A stretch of 64,000 nt of DNA from Streptomyces sp. V4I2 (GCF_030817655.1 NZ_JAUSZM010000003.1:1364001-1428000), one strand, 5' to 3'. Shown: positions 40,788 through 49,801, numbered from the stretch's first letter. The notes: generated by a model not told the origin, from the letters alone. Numbers and translations: made by a program.

Positions 40788-41070
40788 GTCCCATCCTCCA
40801 CGGGAGAACCTCGCGTCAGGACACCGTATGCACAGGGGGTTTCTCCCAGCAAGTCCGCACTCGGGAAATTATCCCGCGCCACCCCGATGGTCACAGGATA
40901 TTTTCCTTCCTGACACGCGCGCGGCAACCGCTTCCGCTTCGTACACCCGCTCCCGTCGCCGGACCGGGTCCATCGCGGGGCGAGGCCGTTAGGCTGCGAT
41001 CTGCCCGCGCGCCCGTCCGCCCCGGCCCGCGCGAGCTGCCGAGCCGCCCCCGACGGAAGCGAGTCGAACC
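40788..41070. other. Divergent promoter region (DUF6421 / GDPD)
   Basis: A 283-base gap without a gene. CGGGA-AATTA-TCCCG (40862-40876) is an inverted repeat whose centre on the minus strand gives GATAAT, a plausible -10 for the DUF6421 gene, 81 bases from its start. Nothing else stands out. The GDPD gene has no clear -10/-35 on the plus strand. Confidence 0.35.
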
Positions 41071-41754
41071 TTGAACTTCCTCACCATCGGTCACCGCGGA
41101 GTCATGGGTGTCGAACCCGAGAACACCCTCCGTTCCTTCGTCGCCGCCGAGCAGGCGGGCCTCGACGTCATCGAACTCGATCTGCACCTGAGCAAGGACG
41201 GCGCCCTCGTCGTGATGCACGACACCGACGTGGACCGTACGACCGACGGCACCGGCCCGATCGCCGAGCAGACCCTCGACGAGCTGCGCGCCCTGGACGC
41301 GGGCTGCGGCGAGCGGGTCCCGGTGTTCGAGGAGGTGCTGGACGGCGTGCGCGCGCCCTTGCAGGCCGAGATCAAGGACGTGGCGGCGGCGCGCGCGCTG
41401 GCGGAGGTCATGCACCGCCGGGACCTGGTCGCACGCGTGGAGGTGTCCTCGTTCCACGACGAGGCGATCGCCGAGATCGCCCGGCTGGTGCCCGGCGTAC
41501 GGACCGCGCTCATCGGCAGCCGGTTCGGCCCCGACATCGTGGACCGCGCGGTCGCGGCCGGTGCCGCGACCGTCTGCCTGAACATCCGCCGGCTCACGCT
41601 GGAGGTGGTGGAACACGCGCGCAAGGCCGACCTGAAGATCATCGGCTGGGTGGTGAACACGCAGGACCACCTGCGGCTCGTACGGGCCCTGGAGCTGGAC
41701 GGCGCGACCACCGACTACCCGGAGATCAAACGCACCGGCCGCTTCACGGCGTGA
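41071..41754 (+). CDS. Glycerophosphodiester phosphodiesterase
   Basis: A 227-residue cytosolic GDPD. TIGHRGVMGVEPENTLRSF supplies the first catalytic His and metal Glu/Asn, VIELDLHLSKDGALVVMHD the metal Glu-Asp pair and second catalytic His, PLQAEIKD the distal Glu, and IGWVVNTQDHLR the conserved W-x-V-N. It hydrolyses glycerophosphodiesters to glycerol-3-phosphate and an alcohol. The start is TTG at 41071, forced by the family N-terminus (NFLTIGHRG). The stop lies in a run of three degenerate 15-bp repeats. Confidence 0.92.
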   Translation: MNFLTIGHRGVMGVEPENTLRSFVAAEQAGLDVIELDLHLSKDGALVVMHDTDVDRTTDGTGPIAEQTLDELRALDAGCGERVPVFEEVLDGVRAPLQAEIKDVAAARALAEVMHRRDLVARVEVSSFHDEAIAEIARLVPGVRTALIGSRFGPDIVDRAVAAGAATVCLNIRRLTLEVVEHARKADLKIIGWVVNTQDHLRLVRALELDGATTDYPEIKRTGRFTA

Positions 41755-41793
41755 CGGTGAAAGGCGTGACGATGACCGGTCCGACGATGACCG
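41749..41793. repeat. Three degenerate 15-bp tandem repeats at the GDPD stop codon
   Basis: Units GCGTGACGGTGAAAG, GCGTGACGATGACCG and GTCCGACGATGACCG follow one another with period 15, the first containing the GDPD stop. The second such stop-codon repeat in this window. Confidence 0.65.
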
Positions 41794-41802
41794 GCGTATC
41801 GC

Positions 41803-42333
41803 CTATGACAGCTCCTTGACCAGCAGCTCGAACTGCAGGTCGTCGCGCTGCGGAATCCCGAAGCGCTCGTCGCCGTACGGGAAGGGGGTCATCTTTCCCG
41901 TACGGCGGTAGCCGCGGCGCTCGTACCAGGCGATGAGGTCGTCGCGTACGGAGATCACGGTCATGTGCATCTGAGTGACACCCCAGGTCTCGCGGGCGAT
42001 CCGCTCCGCCTCCGCGATGATCACCTTGCCGAGGCCCGCGCCCTGGAGCACCGGGCTGACCGCGAACATCCCGAAGTAGGCGTGGGCGCCCCGATGTTCG
42101 AGCTGGCAGCAGGCGACGACCCGCCCGTCGCGTTCGACCGTGAGCAGCCGGCTGTCGGGCGACTTGATGACCTCCAGCACGCCCTCCGGATCCGTCCGCT
42201 GCCCTTCGAGGATGTCCGCCTCGGTGGTCCACCCACTGCGGCTGTCGTCCCCGCGGTATGCCGACTCGATCAGCGCGACCAGCGCGTCCACGTCGGCGTC
42301 GGTGGCATCGCGGAAGGTCAGGGCGGTTTCCAT
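41803..42333 (-). CDS. GNAT-family N-acetyltransferase
   Basis: A 176-residue acetyltransferase: ETALTFRDATDADVDALVAL as the first strand-helix, VVACCQLEHRGAHAYFGMFA, then AVSPVLQGAGLGKVIIAEAE, where Q-x-x-G-x-G-x-x is the acetyl-CoA pyrophosphate loop, and ISVRDDLIAWYERRGYRRTG as the late helix with W-Y-x-R-x-G-Y. Substrate unknown. ATG 42333 begins the conserved domain. Convergent with the GDPD gene and divergent from the VOC protein. Confidence 0.9.
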   Translation of the reverse strand: METALTFRDATDADVDALVALIESAYRGDDSRSGWTTEADILEGQRTDPEGVLEVIKSPDSRLLTVERDGRVVACCQLEHRGAHAYFGMFAVSPVLQGAGLGKVIIAEAERIARETWGVTQMHMTVISVRDDLIAWYERRGYRRTGKMTPFPYGDERFGIPQRDDLQFELLVKELS

Positions 42334-42404
42334 GGTCGACTCTCCGGTTCTCGGGCGGCTCGGGCACCGACGAGAGTAGCCCGCCGCCACTAGGCTCCGG
42401 ATGC

Positions 42405-42797
42405 ATGGTGCACGTACTGAGCGGCAGGATCCTGCTGCGCCCCACCGATCCGGAACGGTCCCGTGCCTTCTACGGCGAGCAGCTGGGGCTCGCTGTCTAT
42501 CGAGAGTTCGGTACGGGGCCGCAGCGCGGGACCGTCTACTTCCTCGGGGGCGGTTTCCTGGAGGTGTCCGGGCAGTCCGACGCGGCTCCGTCGCCGGCCG
42601 TGCGGTTGTGGATGCAGGTCGAGGACGTGTCCGCCGCGTACGACGAGCTGCGGGCCAAGGGGGTCGAGATCGTGCGGCCGCCGGTGAAGGAGCCGTGGGG
42701 GCTGATCGAGATGTGGATCAGGGACCCGGACGGCACGCGGATCGCGCTGGTGGAGGTTCCGGCGGACCATCCGATGCGGTACCGGCCCGGGAGCTGA
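42405..42797 (+). CDS. VOC-family (glyoxalase/bleomycin resistance-like) protein
   Basis: A 130-residue single VOC module pair: VLSGRILLRPTDPERSRAFY, YGEQLGLAVYREFG, VRLWMQVEDVSAAYDELRAK and WGLIEMWIRDPDGTRIALVE. These are the two beta-alpha-beta-beta-beta repeats that make a metal or ligand cup. May bind or isomerise a small metabolite or sequester a drug. Followed after 120 bases by another VOC gene, suggesting related roles. Confidence 0.88.
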   Translation: MVHVLSGRILLRPTDPERSRAFYGEQLGLAVYREFGTGPQRGTVYFLGGGFLEVSGQSDAAPSPAVRLWMQVEDVSAAYDELRAKGVEIVRPPVKEPWGLIEMWIRDPDGTRIALVEVPADHPMRYRPGS

Positions 42798-42917
42798 GCC
42801 ACCGCGGAAGGCACTCCCGGCCCGAGGGACCGCTCCGCGCCGCCGGATGGCCGGGCCGGCGGACCGGCGCTAGCGTGCGAAAGGAGACGCCCGCGTCGGG
42901 AGGAAGGCCGTGACGTC

Positions 42918-43682
42918 ATGAAACTCGACAAGCCGGTGGCCGGCGGGCCCTGCTGGGCCGAGGTGGGAGCGCCGGACCTGACGGCGGCCAAGGCGTTCTA
43001 CTCCGCTCTCTTCGGCTGGCGGACGGAGACGGACAGCCGGGAGGAGATGGGCGGCTACACGATCGCCTACCTCGGGCACCTCCCGGTCGCCGCGCTCGTC
43101 CCGCTGGGCGAGGAGCCGCAGCCCGTCGTCTGGTACGTGACGTTCGCCGTGTCGGACGTGGACGCCACGGTGGACAAGGTGAGGTCGGCGGGCGGCTCGG
43201 TGGTCTTCGAACCCGGGGACGTCCCCGGCATGGGCCGCTTCGCCTCCGTCACCGATCCGCAGGGCGCCGCCTTCCATCTGTGGCAGGCGGGGGGCTTCGA
43301 GGGCGCGGGTCTGCTCAACGCCCCCGGCTCACTGGGCTGGGTGGAGCTGATGACCAGGGCTCCCGAGCGGGCCGTCGACTTCTACACGACGGTGTTCGGC
43401 TGGAGCGTCAACGCCTCGGAGCACTACACGCAGTGGGGCCTCGACGGATCGGACTTCGGCGGCATGGTCACGATGGACGACAAGTTCCCGCACGAGGTGC
43501 CCCCGCACTGGCTGCCGTACTTCGCGGTGCCGGACGTGGACGCGGCCTCGGCCACGGCGACCGAGGCGGGCGGCACCATCCTGATGGAGCCGATGTCGGT
43601 GCCGGACGGTCCGCGGATCGCGGTGCTGCGGGATCCGGCCGGGGCGATGTTCGGCGTGTACATCGCGGGCTACGAACACTGA
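42918..43682 (+). CDS. Two-domain VOC-family protein
   Basis: A 254-residue protein made of two tandem VOC domains: the first opens PCWAEVGAPDLTAAKAFYSA and LFGWRTET, the second SLGWVELMTRAPERAVDFYT and VFGWSVN. Each ends in a DPQGAAFHLWQ or DPAGAMFGVYI strand. This duplicated form, with FGW after each first helix, matches streptomycete hydroxylase-associated or CFP-30B-like proteins. Catalysis is unproven. ATG 42918 follows GGAAGG at a distance of about 12 bases. Confidence 0.88.
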   Translation: MKLDKPVAGGPCWAEVGAPDLTAAKAFYSALFGWRTETDSREEMGGYTIAYLGHLPVAALVPLGEEPQPVVWYVTFAVSDVDATVDKVRSAGGSVVFEPGDVPGMGRFASVTDPQGAAFHLWQAGGFEGAGLLNAPGSLGWVELMTRAPERAVDFYTTVFGWSVNASEHYTQWGLDGSDFGGMVTMDDKFPHEVPPHWLPYFAVPDVDAASATATEAGGTILMEPMSVPDGPRIAVLRDPAGAMFGVYIAGYEH

Positions 43683-43772
43683 GGGCCTGCGCTCGCTGAG
43701 GACCTGCCCTTGCGTTGAAGCGCGCTCCAGCTCCTAGCGTCGTACGCACGATCTGCCTGAAGGGGAAAGTGC

Positions 43773-44825
43773 GTGCGTTACACACTGTTCGGCAAGACCG
43801 GTCTGCGCGTGAGCGAGCTGAGTCTCGGGGCGATGACCGTCGGGGACGACCTGGGCTGGGGTGCCGACAAGGAGACCAGCGCCCGGATCCTCGACGCCTA
43901 CGCGGACGCCGGCGGCAACTTCGTCGACACGGCGAACATCTACACGGGCGGCAGTTCGGAGCGGATCCTCGGGGAACTGCTCGAAGGGCGGCGCGACGAG
44001 TTCGTCCTGGCCAGCAAGTACACCTGCGGGATCCGCGAAGGGGACGTCAACGCCGCGGGCAACCACCGCAAGAACCTGGTGCAGTCGGTGGAGGCGAGCC
44101 TTGAGCGGCTGCGGACCGAACGGCTGGACGTCCTGTGGGTGCACGCCCGCGACAACTTCACGCCGGTGGAGGAGGTCATGCGGGCACTCGACGACCTCGT
44201 ACGGACCGGGAAGGTGCTGTACGTCGGCGTCTCGGACTGGCCCGCCTGGGAGATCGCGCAGGCCAACACCCTGGCCGAGCTGCGGGGTTGGACCGCCTTC
44301 GCGGGCTCGCAGCTGCGGTACAACCTGCTGGAGCGGACGCCGGAGCGTGAACTGCTCCCGCAAGCACGGGCGTTCGACCTCGCCGTGCTCGCCTGGGCGC
44401 CGCTGGCGGCCGGGAAGCTCACCGGCAAGTACCGCAGGGGCGAGTCGGGGCGGCTGGACCTCTGGGACGACAGGCCGACCTCTCAGGAGGAGGACGTCAT
44501 CTCCGCCGTCCTGGACATCGCCGAGCAGGGCGGCTGGAGTCCCGCCCAGGTGGCCCTGGCCTGGCTGCTCGGTCGCCCCGGCAACGTGGTGCCGATCGTC
44601 GCCGCCACCAAGGAGAGCCAGCTCGCCGACAACCTCGGCTGTGTGGACGTCCGGCTCGACGCCGACGCCGTGGCCCGTCTCGACGAGGTGAGCGCCGCAT
44701 CGCTCGGGTTCCCGCACGACTTCGTACGGGAACCCGCCATCACCGGCACCATCTACGGCGACCGCTGGTCCGAGATCGACGACCGGCGCTCGACCTACCG
44801 CCGCACCGCCACCGAGATCCTCTAA
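43773..44825 (+). CDS. Aldo/keto reductase
   Basis: A 350-residue TIM-barrel NADPH oxidoreductase. Catalytic tetrad: Asp and Tyr in FVDTANIYTGGSSERILGEL, Lys in FVLASKYT, His in VLWVHARDN. The C-terminal half has LAWAPLAAGKLTGKYRRGES and NVVPIVAATKESQLADNLGC, the NADP-binding loop typical of the AKR11/YajO-like group. GTG 43773 has AAGGGGAAA upstream. Reduces an aldehyde or ketone; specific substrate unknown. Monocistronic and convergent with the glycosidase gene. Confidence 0.93.
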   Translation: MRYTLFGKTGLRVSELSLGAMTVGDDLGWGADKETSARILDAYADAGGNFVDTANIYTGGSSERILGELLEGRRDEFVLASKYTCGIREGDVNAAGNHRKNLVQSVEASLERLRTERLDVLWVHARDNFTPVEEVMRALDDLVRTGKVLYVGVSDWPAWEIAQANTLAELRGWTAFAGSQLRYNLLERTPERELLPQARAFDLAVLAWAPLAAGKLTGKYRRGESGRLDLWDDRPTSQEEDVISAVLDIAEQGGWSPAQVALAWLLGRPGNVVPIVAATKESQLADNLGCVDVRLDADAVARLDEVSAASLGFPHDFVREPAITGTIYGDRWSEIDDRRSTYRRTATEIL

Positions 44826-44838
44826 CGCAGCGCGGCCT

Positions 44839-47418
44839 CTAGAACAGGGGGGTCACGGAGACCTGGTCGACGACGGGCGCGTAGGCGGAACGCTGACCGT
44901 ACTGGTTGCGCGACGCACCCCCGAAGTCGGGGAGTTCGTCGGCGGTGAAGGTGACCGTGTTGGTGCCCTGTTCCAGAGTGACGGGGACCGAGAGGTTCCA
45001 GAAGTTGTTGAAGTGGAAGGTGGTGGGGAACAGGACGCGGCGCGGGGCGGCTCCGTTGACGCAGATGTCGGCGTGGCGGCAGACGGGGTCGGGGTTGTAG
45101 TGCGTGGCGGGCGCCTGCTCGCCGTTGGCGTAGCGGACGGTCAGCGCGTGGCGTCCGGTGCGGTCCGCCGTCACGGTCAGCGTGAGCGCGTTGTCGGGGC
45201 CGCCGCCGATGCCGTCCACCGCCTTGCCGCCGGTGGCGTACGCGTATCCGGTCACCTTCGCGGTGCCGGTCAGGGCGCCTTCCTCGGCCGGGTGGGTTGT
45301 GCTGGGCAGCAGGTCACGGGAGGGGCCGACCCGCAGCCGGTCCACGACGAGGAGTTCCGAAGTCCCGGTGACGGTGAGCTTGTTGACGCCTCCGGCCAGG
45401 AAGAGCGGTACGGCGCCCCGCTCGACGCGGCCGACGTCCTCGCCGTTGACCGCGAGCAGACCCTCCCCCGGGCCGAGGACGTCGACGGTCACGCTCGCCT
45501 CGCCGTCGTCGGCAGCGTGCACCCAGAAGGTGACCGTGCCCCCGCGCGGGAGTACGGCGGCGCCGGGCCCCGAAGCCCCGCGGTGCGCGTGGCTGACGAC
45601 CGCTCCGCCGCCGAGGGACGCGTACTCGGCCTCGTACAGGTCGGTGCCGTCGTCGTCGCGCAGGGCGAGGTCCAGTTTGTCGACGACCGCGTCGCCCTTC
45701 GTGACGCCGAGGTCCGGGTCCTGCGCGGCGAGCGTGATGCGGTGCCTGCCCGCGGTCAGCTCGACCCGGGTGTCGGTGTGGCCCCACACGGCCCACTTGT
45801 AGCCGAGCGGCAGCCGCAGCTCGCGCGGGGTCTCGCCGTCCACGCGCAGGAAGACGTTGGTGGGGCCGAACTCCCTTACCAACTCGGCCTGGTTGTAGGA
45901 GTTGGCGAACACGCTGGCGTCGTACGTCCCGTCGTGCGGGACCTCGACGTCGAAGGCGAGCACGCCGTCGGAACCGGTGCGCAGGCCGCCCACGTGGTAG
46001 CCGCCCGAGGTGGCGAACCTGTCGACGTCGGAGGGGGATCCCTCGGGTCCGTTCTTCGAGTGGCCGGTGCCCGTGTAGGTGGCGTCCTCGGCCTCGTAGG
46101 TCCGCCGCCACCGGATCGCGGGCGGCAGGGACGCGGCTCCGTTGCCGCCGGGCGACAGGACGGCCTGGTAGGCGGACATCGCGTCGAGGTCGCTCACCGG
46201 CAGGGTCACCCGGCCGTCCACGACCGGAAGTTCCTCGTCCCGCAGCCGCAACGGCTGGGCGCTCGCGCCGACTTGCCCCGTCCAGGGAATCTCATGGAGC
46301 CGTAGGTGCACGGTCGTGCCGAAGACATCGGGGTCGACGCCCTCGAAGACGACGTCCGCGGTGCCTGCCGCGCCGCCGAACAGCACGCGGGCCTGCCGCT
46401 TGGCCGTGTCCAGCGAGGCGACGCCCTGGAGGGTGTACTGCACGTTGGGATACGGGGCCACCACCCGGACGGTGTTTCCGGTCAACCGGCCGTAGGCGTT
46501 GAACAGCCACCACTGGCCGTTGGCCTTGTTCGCCTCCACCGCCGAGTCGTTGAGGTTGCCGGCGATGTTCCAGTACGCCAGGTCGGCGTCGACCTTGGAC
46601 TCCTCGATGGCGGAGATCCACTGCACCATCTGGCCGGGGACGGAGACGTGGTAGTTGTGCGCGTACTCGTTGAGGTTGACGGGCAGCGGGCCAATGCCCA
46701 ACCCACGCTCCATGTCCCGGTACTTGGCGACGTTCGTGCGAACCTCGGCCGGTGACGACAGCTCGTGCCAGGTGATCACGTCGGGCAGCACGTCGTGCTC
46801 CTTGGCGAACTCCAGGAAGCCTCGGACCTCGGGATACAGGATGCAGGTGTTGGGGCCGGCGATGCGGGCGTCGGGGTCGAGGCCCTTGATGAGGTGGTAT
46901 GTCTTCTTCCAGGCCGCGAAGTAGTGCCGCGGGTCGGTGCGCCAGGAGACCCCGTCGTGGCTCCACTCCCCCTCGCCGAACATGTTGCCCTCGGGTTCGT
47001 TGAACGGGACGTACACGACGTGGGACCTGTCCGGGCCGAGGGTCAGGACGTGCTCCACCTGACGGCGGACGATCTCCAGGAAACCGGCCAGCCGTTCCTC
47101 GCCGTCGGCGCCGGGCCACTCGTACGGAAAGCCGCGGTAGAAGTCGGGCAGGTAGACGTACACGTCCTGGCCGCCGGCCGCGACAAAAGGCGGCAGGATC
47201 TCCAGGGCGTCGCCGCCGGGGTGCTGGATGCCGTCCTGGGCCTTGGTGGTGACCGTACGGGGGTACATGCCCTCGACCAGCGTGCGACTGGGCACCCCGT
47301 CGCCGTACAGGCCGTAGAGGGTTCCGCTCGCGCCGCCGTGGAAGGGGCCGGTCTCGGTGCCGAGGTCCACGGTGAGGGTGTCGGGGGCGGCGGGGGTCTC
47401 GGCTGTCACGGCATCCAT
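44839..47418 (-). CDS. Large GH39-like glycoside hydrolase with carbohydrate-binding modules
   Basis: About 859 residues. Residues 1-390: a (beta/alpha)8 glycosidase of the clan-A type. VVYVPFNEPEGNMFGEGEW carries the acid/base Glu after Asn, DVITWHELSSPAEVR follows, and PLPVNLNEYAHNYHVSVPGQ carries a candidate nucleophile Glu. Residues about 460-850: three beta-sandwich modules, two opening with YEAEDATYTG and YEAEYASLGG, the pattern of CBM6/CBM35-type binding domains. There is no signal peptide, although such architecture is normally secreted. ATG 47418 or GTG 47409 (better placed after GAAGGATGG). Substrate probably a plant or microbial polysaccharide. Confidence 0.8.
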   Translation of the reverse strand: MDAVTAETPAAPDTLTVDLGTETGPFHGGASGTLYGLYGDGVPSRTLVEGMYPRTVTTKAQDGIQHPGGDALEILPPFVAAGGQDVYVYLPDFYRGFPYEWPGADGEERLAGFLEIVRRQVEHVLTLGPDRSHVVYVPFNEPEGNMFGEGEWSHDGVSWRTDPRHYFAAWKKTYHLIKGLDPDARIAGPNTCILYPEVRGFLEFAKEHDVLPDVITWHELSSPAEVRTNVAKYRDMERGLGIGPLPVNLNEYAHNYHVSVPGQMVQWISAIEESKVDADLAYWNIAGNLNDSAVEANKANGQWWLFNAYGRLTGNTVRVVAPYPNVQYTLQGVASLDTAKRQARVLFGGAAGTADVVFEGVDPDVFGTTVHLRLHEIPWTGQVGASAQPLRLRDEELPVVDGRVTLPVSDLDAMSAYQAVLSPGGNGAASLPPAIRWRRTYEAEDATYTGTGHSKNGPEGSPSDVDRFATSGGYHVGGLRTGSDGVLAFDVEVPHDGTYDASVFANSYNQAELVREFGPTNVFLRVDGETPRELRLPLGYKWAVWGHTDTRVELTAGRHRITLAAQDPDLGVTKGDAVVDKLDLALRDDDGTDLYEAEYASLGGGAVVSHAHRGASGPGAAVLPRGGTVTFWVHAADDGEASVTVDVLGPGEGLLAVNGEDVGRVERGAVPLFLAGGVNKLTVTGTSELLVVDRLRVGPSRDLLPSTTHPAEEGALTGTAKVTGYAYATGGKAVDGIGGGPDNALTLTVTADRTGRHALTVRYANGEQAPATHYNPDPVCRHADICVNGAAPRRVLFPTTFHFNNFWNLSVPVTLEQGTNTVTFTADELPDFGGASRNQYGQRSAYAPVVDQVSVTPLF

Positions 47419-47512
47419 CCTTCGTCCGGCATGTCGTACGCCGATCGATGATCCGAACCGGCCTGGTCGAACGTAAGAACCATGCGCTGCTGACGTCAAT
47501 GGCGCGCCAGTC

Positions 47513-47529
47513 TCCGAAACTTCCGAAAC
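47513..47529. promoter_or_regulatory. Direct repeat TCCGAAAC upstream of the GH39-like gene
   Basis: TCCGAAAC occurs twice with one base between (47513-47520, 47522-47529), about 100 bases upstream of the glycosidase start. The CGAAAC half-site recalls the CGAAACTTTCG sites in front of streptomycete xylanase genes. Tentative. Confidence 0.35.
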
Positions 47530-47548
47530 CCGGGCTCGGGAGACGGGT

Positions 47549-48091
47549 TCAAGGGCGCAGTACCCCCTGGAGCCCCTCGAGCCGGTTCAGCAACCCGGAG
47601 AGCAGTTCGGCCATTTCGTCCTGCTCGGTGGAGTCCAGGACCGACAGCACGGCGGTCTCATAGGCCAGTTGCTCGGGCAGGATGCCGTCGACCAGGTCGC
47701 GCCCGGCGTCCGTGAGGCGCAGGTGGGCGACTCGGCGGTCGCGGGCGTCGCCGCGGCGCTCGACCAGGCCGCGTTCGGTGAGGGCCTTGAGGCGCTTGGT
47801 GACGGCGGCGCCGGAGGAGAAGGTCTCGCGGGCCAGTTCGCCGGGGGTGAGCTCGTGGCCGGTGCGGCGCAGCGCCCCGAGCAGGTCGAACTCGGGGCGG
47901 CTGAGCCCGGCCCGGCGCAGCGGGGCGTCCTCGGCCTGCTGGAGGAGGGCGGCGGAGCGGTTGATGCGGCCGATGATCTCCATGGGGCCGGTGTCGAGGT
48001 CGGGGTGGACGGACTGCCACTGCCGGACGACCGCGGCGACGGTGTCGCTCCTCGTCGCTCCGGGGGCGCCCGCTCCGCTGCTCGCCGTCAT
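47549..48091 (-). CDS. MarR-family regulator, partner of FUSC gene
   Basis: A 180-residue MarR regulator. GPMEIIGRINRSAALLQQAE begins the dimer helix; LSRPEFDLLGALRRTGHELT, LARETFSSGAAVTKRLKALT (recognition helix) and GLVERRGDARDRRVAHLRLT (wing with D-x-R) complete the fold. Its ATG overlaps the stop of the FUSC gene by 4 bases (ATGA), so regulator and pump are one operon with the regulator second. The palindrome in front of the FUSC gene is its likely operator, which would give autoregulation through the shared promoter. Confidence 0.92.
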   Translation of the reverse strand: MTASSGAGAPGATRSDTVAAVVRQWQSVHPDLDTGPMEIIGRINRSAALLQQAEDAPLRRAGLSRPEFDLLGALRRTGHELTPGELARETFSSGAAVTKRLKALTERGLVERRGDARDRRVAHLRLTDAGRDLVDGILPEQLAYETAVLSVLDSTEQDEMAELLSGLLNRLEGLQGVLRP

Positions 48092-49767
48092 GGCCGTACG
48101 TCCTCCGTCGTCTCGTCCGTGCGCCGGTCCAGGTGCAGTCCCTGACGCCGTACCGTCGCCGCGAGCGTACGGTGTCCGGACTGCTCGGCGAGCACGACCC
48201 TCTCGTGCGGCAGGGCCCGCTGCCACCATTCGCCTGACGCGGCCTCAGCGGTGGCGCGCAGGTCGACGAGCGCGGCGGCGAGACCGCGGCGAGCGGATTC
48301 CAGGGCCGCGGACGCGGGGTGCGGCTCGGCCAGGAGGCGTGCGGCGCGCTCGCGGGAGCGCTCGACGGCGGTCAGCGCACGCTCCACGCCGGTGCCCGCG
48401 CGCCGGTTGGTGACGGCGACGGCCGCAAGGAAGCCGACCAGGGCGCCGACGACGGTGTCCACGATCCGCTCGGTGATCAGCCGGCCGGGCTCCTGGTGGC
48501 CGGCGAACTCGGTGATGAGCAGGGCCATCGGGGTCACGCAGACGCTGCCGAGCCAGTAGTTGCGGCTGATCAGCGCCTCCGCGCCGAAGTTGAAGGCGAG
48601 GCAGCACAGCACCAGGGCCGCCGGGCCGAGGTGGGCCAGCGGGGCCACGGCGGCGAAGAGGAGGACGCCGACGAGGTTGCCGACGACGCGCTGGACGCCC
48701 CGGCTCCAGGTGAGGGTGAGGTTGGCCTGGTAGAGCGAGGCGGCGGTGACCAGGGCCCAGTAGGGGCGGCCGACCCCGACGGCGAGCGAGGCGTAGCCCG
48801 CGAGGGCGCAGCCGAGGGCGGTGCGGACGGCGAGCGGGGTCAGCGGTCCGAGCCGGCTCCACCACGGGCGGGCCGGGGCGGCGAATTCGGCGTCCACGCC
48901 GAGGAGTTCGTCGGTCTCGGCGGGCAACGGGCCGGCCTGCGGGACCGGTCCGGTGCCGCGCAGGGCGCGGGCCCAGGTGCGCAGCCGCTCCGGGTCCGTG
49001 TCCGCGGGCGCCGCAAGGGCGATCTCGGCGCGTACGACAAGCCGCTCCAGGGCGCGCCGCGTCCCGGTGGGGGCGCCGGCGGAGAGCAGCGACTGCCAGG
49101 CGGCCTGCACGGCGGCGGCCGCGGCGGCGCGGGCCCGGGCGTGGCCGTCACCGGTGCCGCGCGTGGTGGCGTACGCGGCTGCCGCGTGCAGGGCGTGTGC
49201 GGTGGCGCGGCGCTCCGGGCCGTGCGGGCGCAGCAGGCCGAGCGCCATGCCGATGAGCCAGGCCCAGCCGCCCGCCGCGACGGCCAGCGCCAGGTGGGCC
49301 GGGATCTGCCCGAGGGACTGGGGTGCGAACAGGGCGGCGGTACTGATGAAGGTGAGGACCACATTGCCCGGCGGCCCGATCCGGGTGGCGTCGCACAGCA
49401 CCTTCTGTACGGCCGCCAGGACGGCGCCGACGGCCACGAGAACGACGGCACTGGAGGTGAGGGAGGCCGCGAGCAGGGCGACGGCGAGGCCGCCGATCAT
49501 GCCGAGGACGACCCAGGCCAGGGCGCGGGCCCGGGCGGCGTAGGGGCGGTTGTGGGCGTAGAGCGCGCACAGCGACCCGGCCATCGTGTACATCGCCAGG
49601 TCGAGCCGGTCGAGGGCCAGCAGGATCAGGTTGGGCGGGGCGACGGCGACGACCACGCTCAGGGCCGGCTTGAACCAGATGTCGGAGGGCCGGCCGAGAC
49701 GCAGCACACCGGCGAGGGGGAGGCGGCGGGCGGGCGGAGCGACGGGAGTGGGGGCGGCACGGCTCAT
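48088..49767 (-). CDS. FUSC-family (aromatic acid exporter-like) membrane protein
   Basis: A 559-residue membrane protein with the duplicated FUSC plan: a first group of about six helices (FKPALSVVVAVAPPNLILLA through ALAVAAGGWAWLIGMALGLL), a soluble helical middle region (about residues 185-300), a second helix group (LTPLAVRTALGCALAGYASL to TVVGALVGFLAAVAVTN) and a long C-terminal cytoplasmic helix pair. The second group has the family motif PYWALVTAASLYQANLTLTW. Relatives export hydroxylated aromatic acids and fusaric acid. First gene of a two-gene operon with a MarR regulator; a MarR palindrome lies 21 bases upstream. Confidence 0.9.
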   Translation of the reverse strand: MSRAAPTPVAPPARRLPLAGVLRLGRPSDIWFKPALSVVVAVAPPNLILLALDRLDLAMYTMAGSLCALYAHNRPYAARARALAWVVLGMIGGLAVALLAASLTSSAVVLVAVGAVLAAVQKVLCDATRIGPPGNVVLTFISTAALFAPQSLGQIPAHLALAVAAGGWAWLIGMALGLLRPHGPERRATAHALHAAAAYATTRGTGDGHARARAAAAAAVQAAWQSLLSAGAPTGTRRALERLVVRAEIALAAPADTDPERLRTWARALRGTGPVPQAGPLPAETDELLGVDAEFAAPARPWWSRLGPLTPLAVRTALGCALAGYASLAVGVGRPYWALVTAASLYQANLTLTWSRGVQRVVGNLVGVLLFAAVAPLAHLGPAALVLCCLAFNFGAEALISRNYWLGSVCVTPMALLITEFAGHQEPGRLITERIVDTVVGALVGFLAAVAVTNRRAGTGVERALTAVERSRERAARLLAEPHPASAALESARRGLAAALVDLRATAEAASGEWWQRALPHERVVLAEQSGHRTLAATVRRQGLHLDRRTDETTEDVRP

Positions 49768-49787
49768 GAGGACAAGATTAGCAGGTG

Positions 49788-49801
49788 TTTTACATGTAAA
49801 A
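49788..49801. promoter_or_regulatory. MarR operator in front of FUSC-marR operon
   Basis: TTTTACATGTAAAA, a perfect 14-bp palindrome in an otherwise G+C-rich region, 21 bases upstream of the FUSC start. TAATCT (49780-49775, minus strand) is a likely -10, so the site covers the spacer and -35 and the mRNA leader is very short. Confidence 0.75.
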
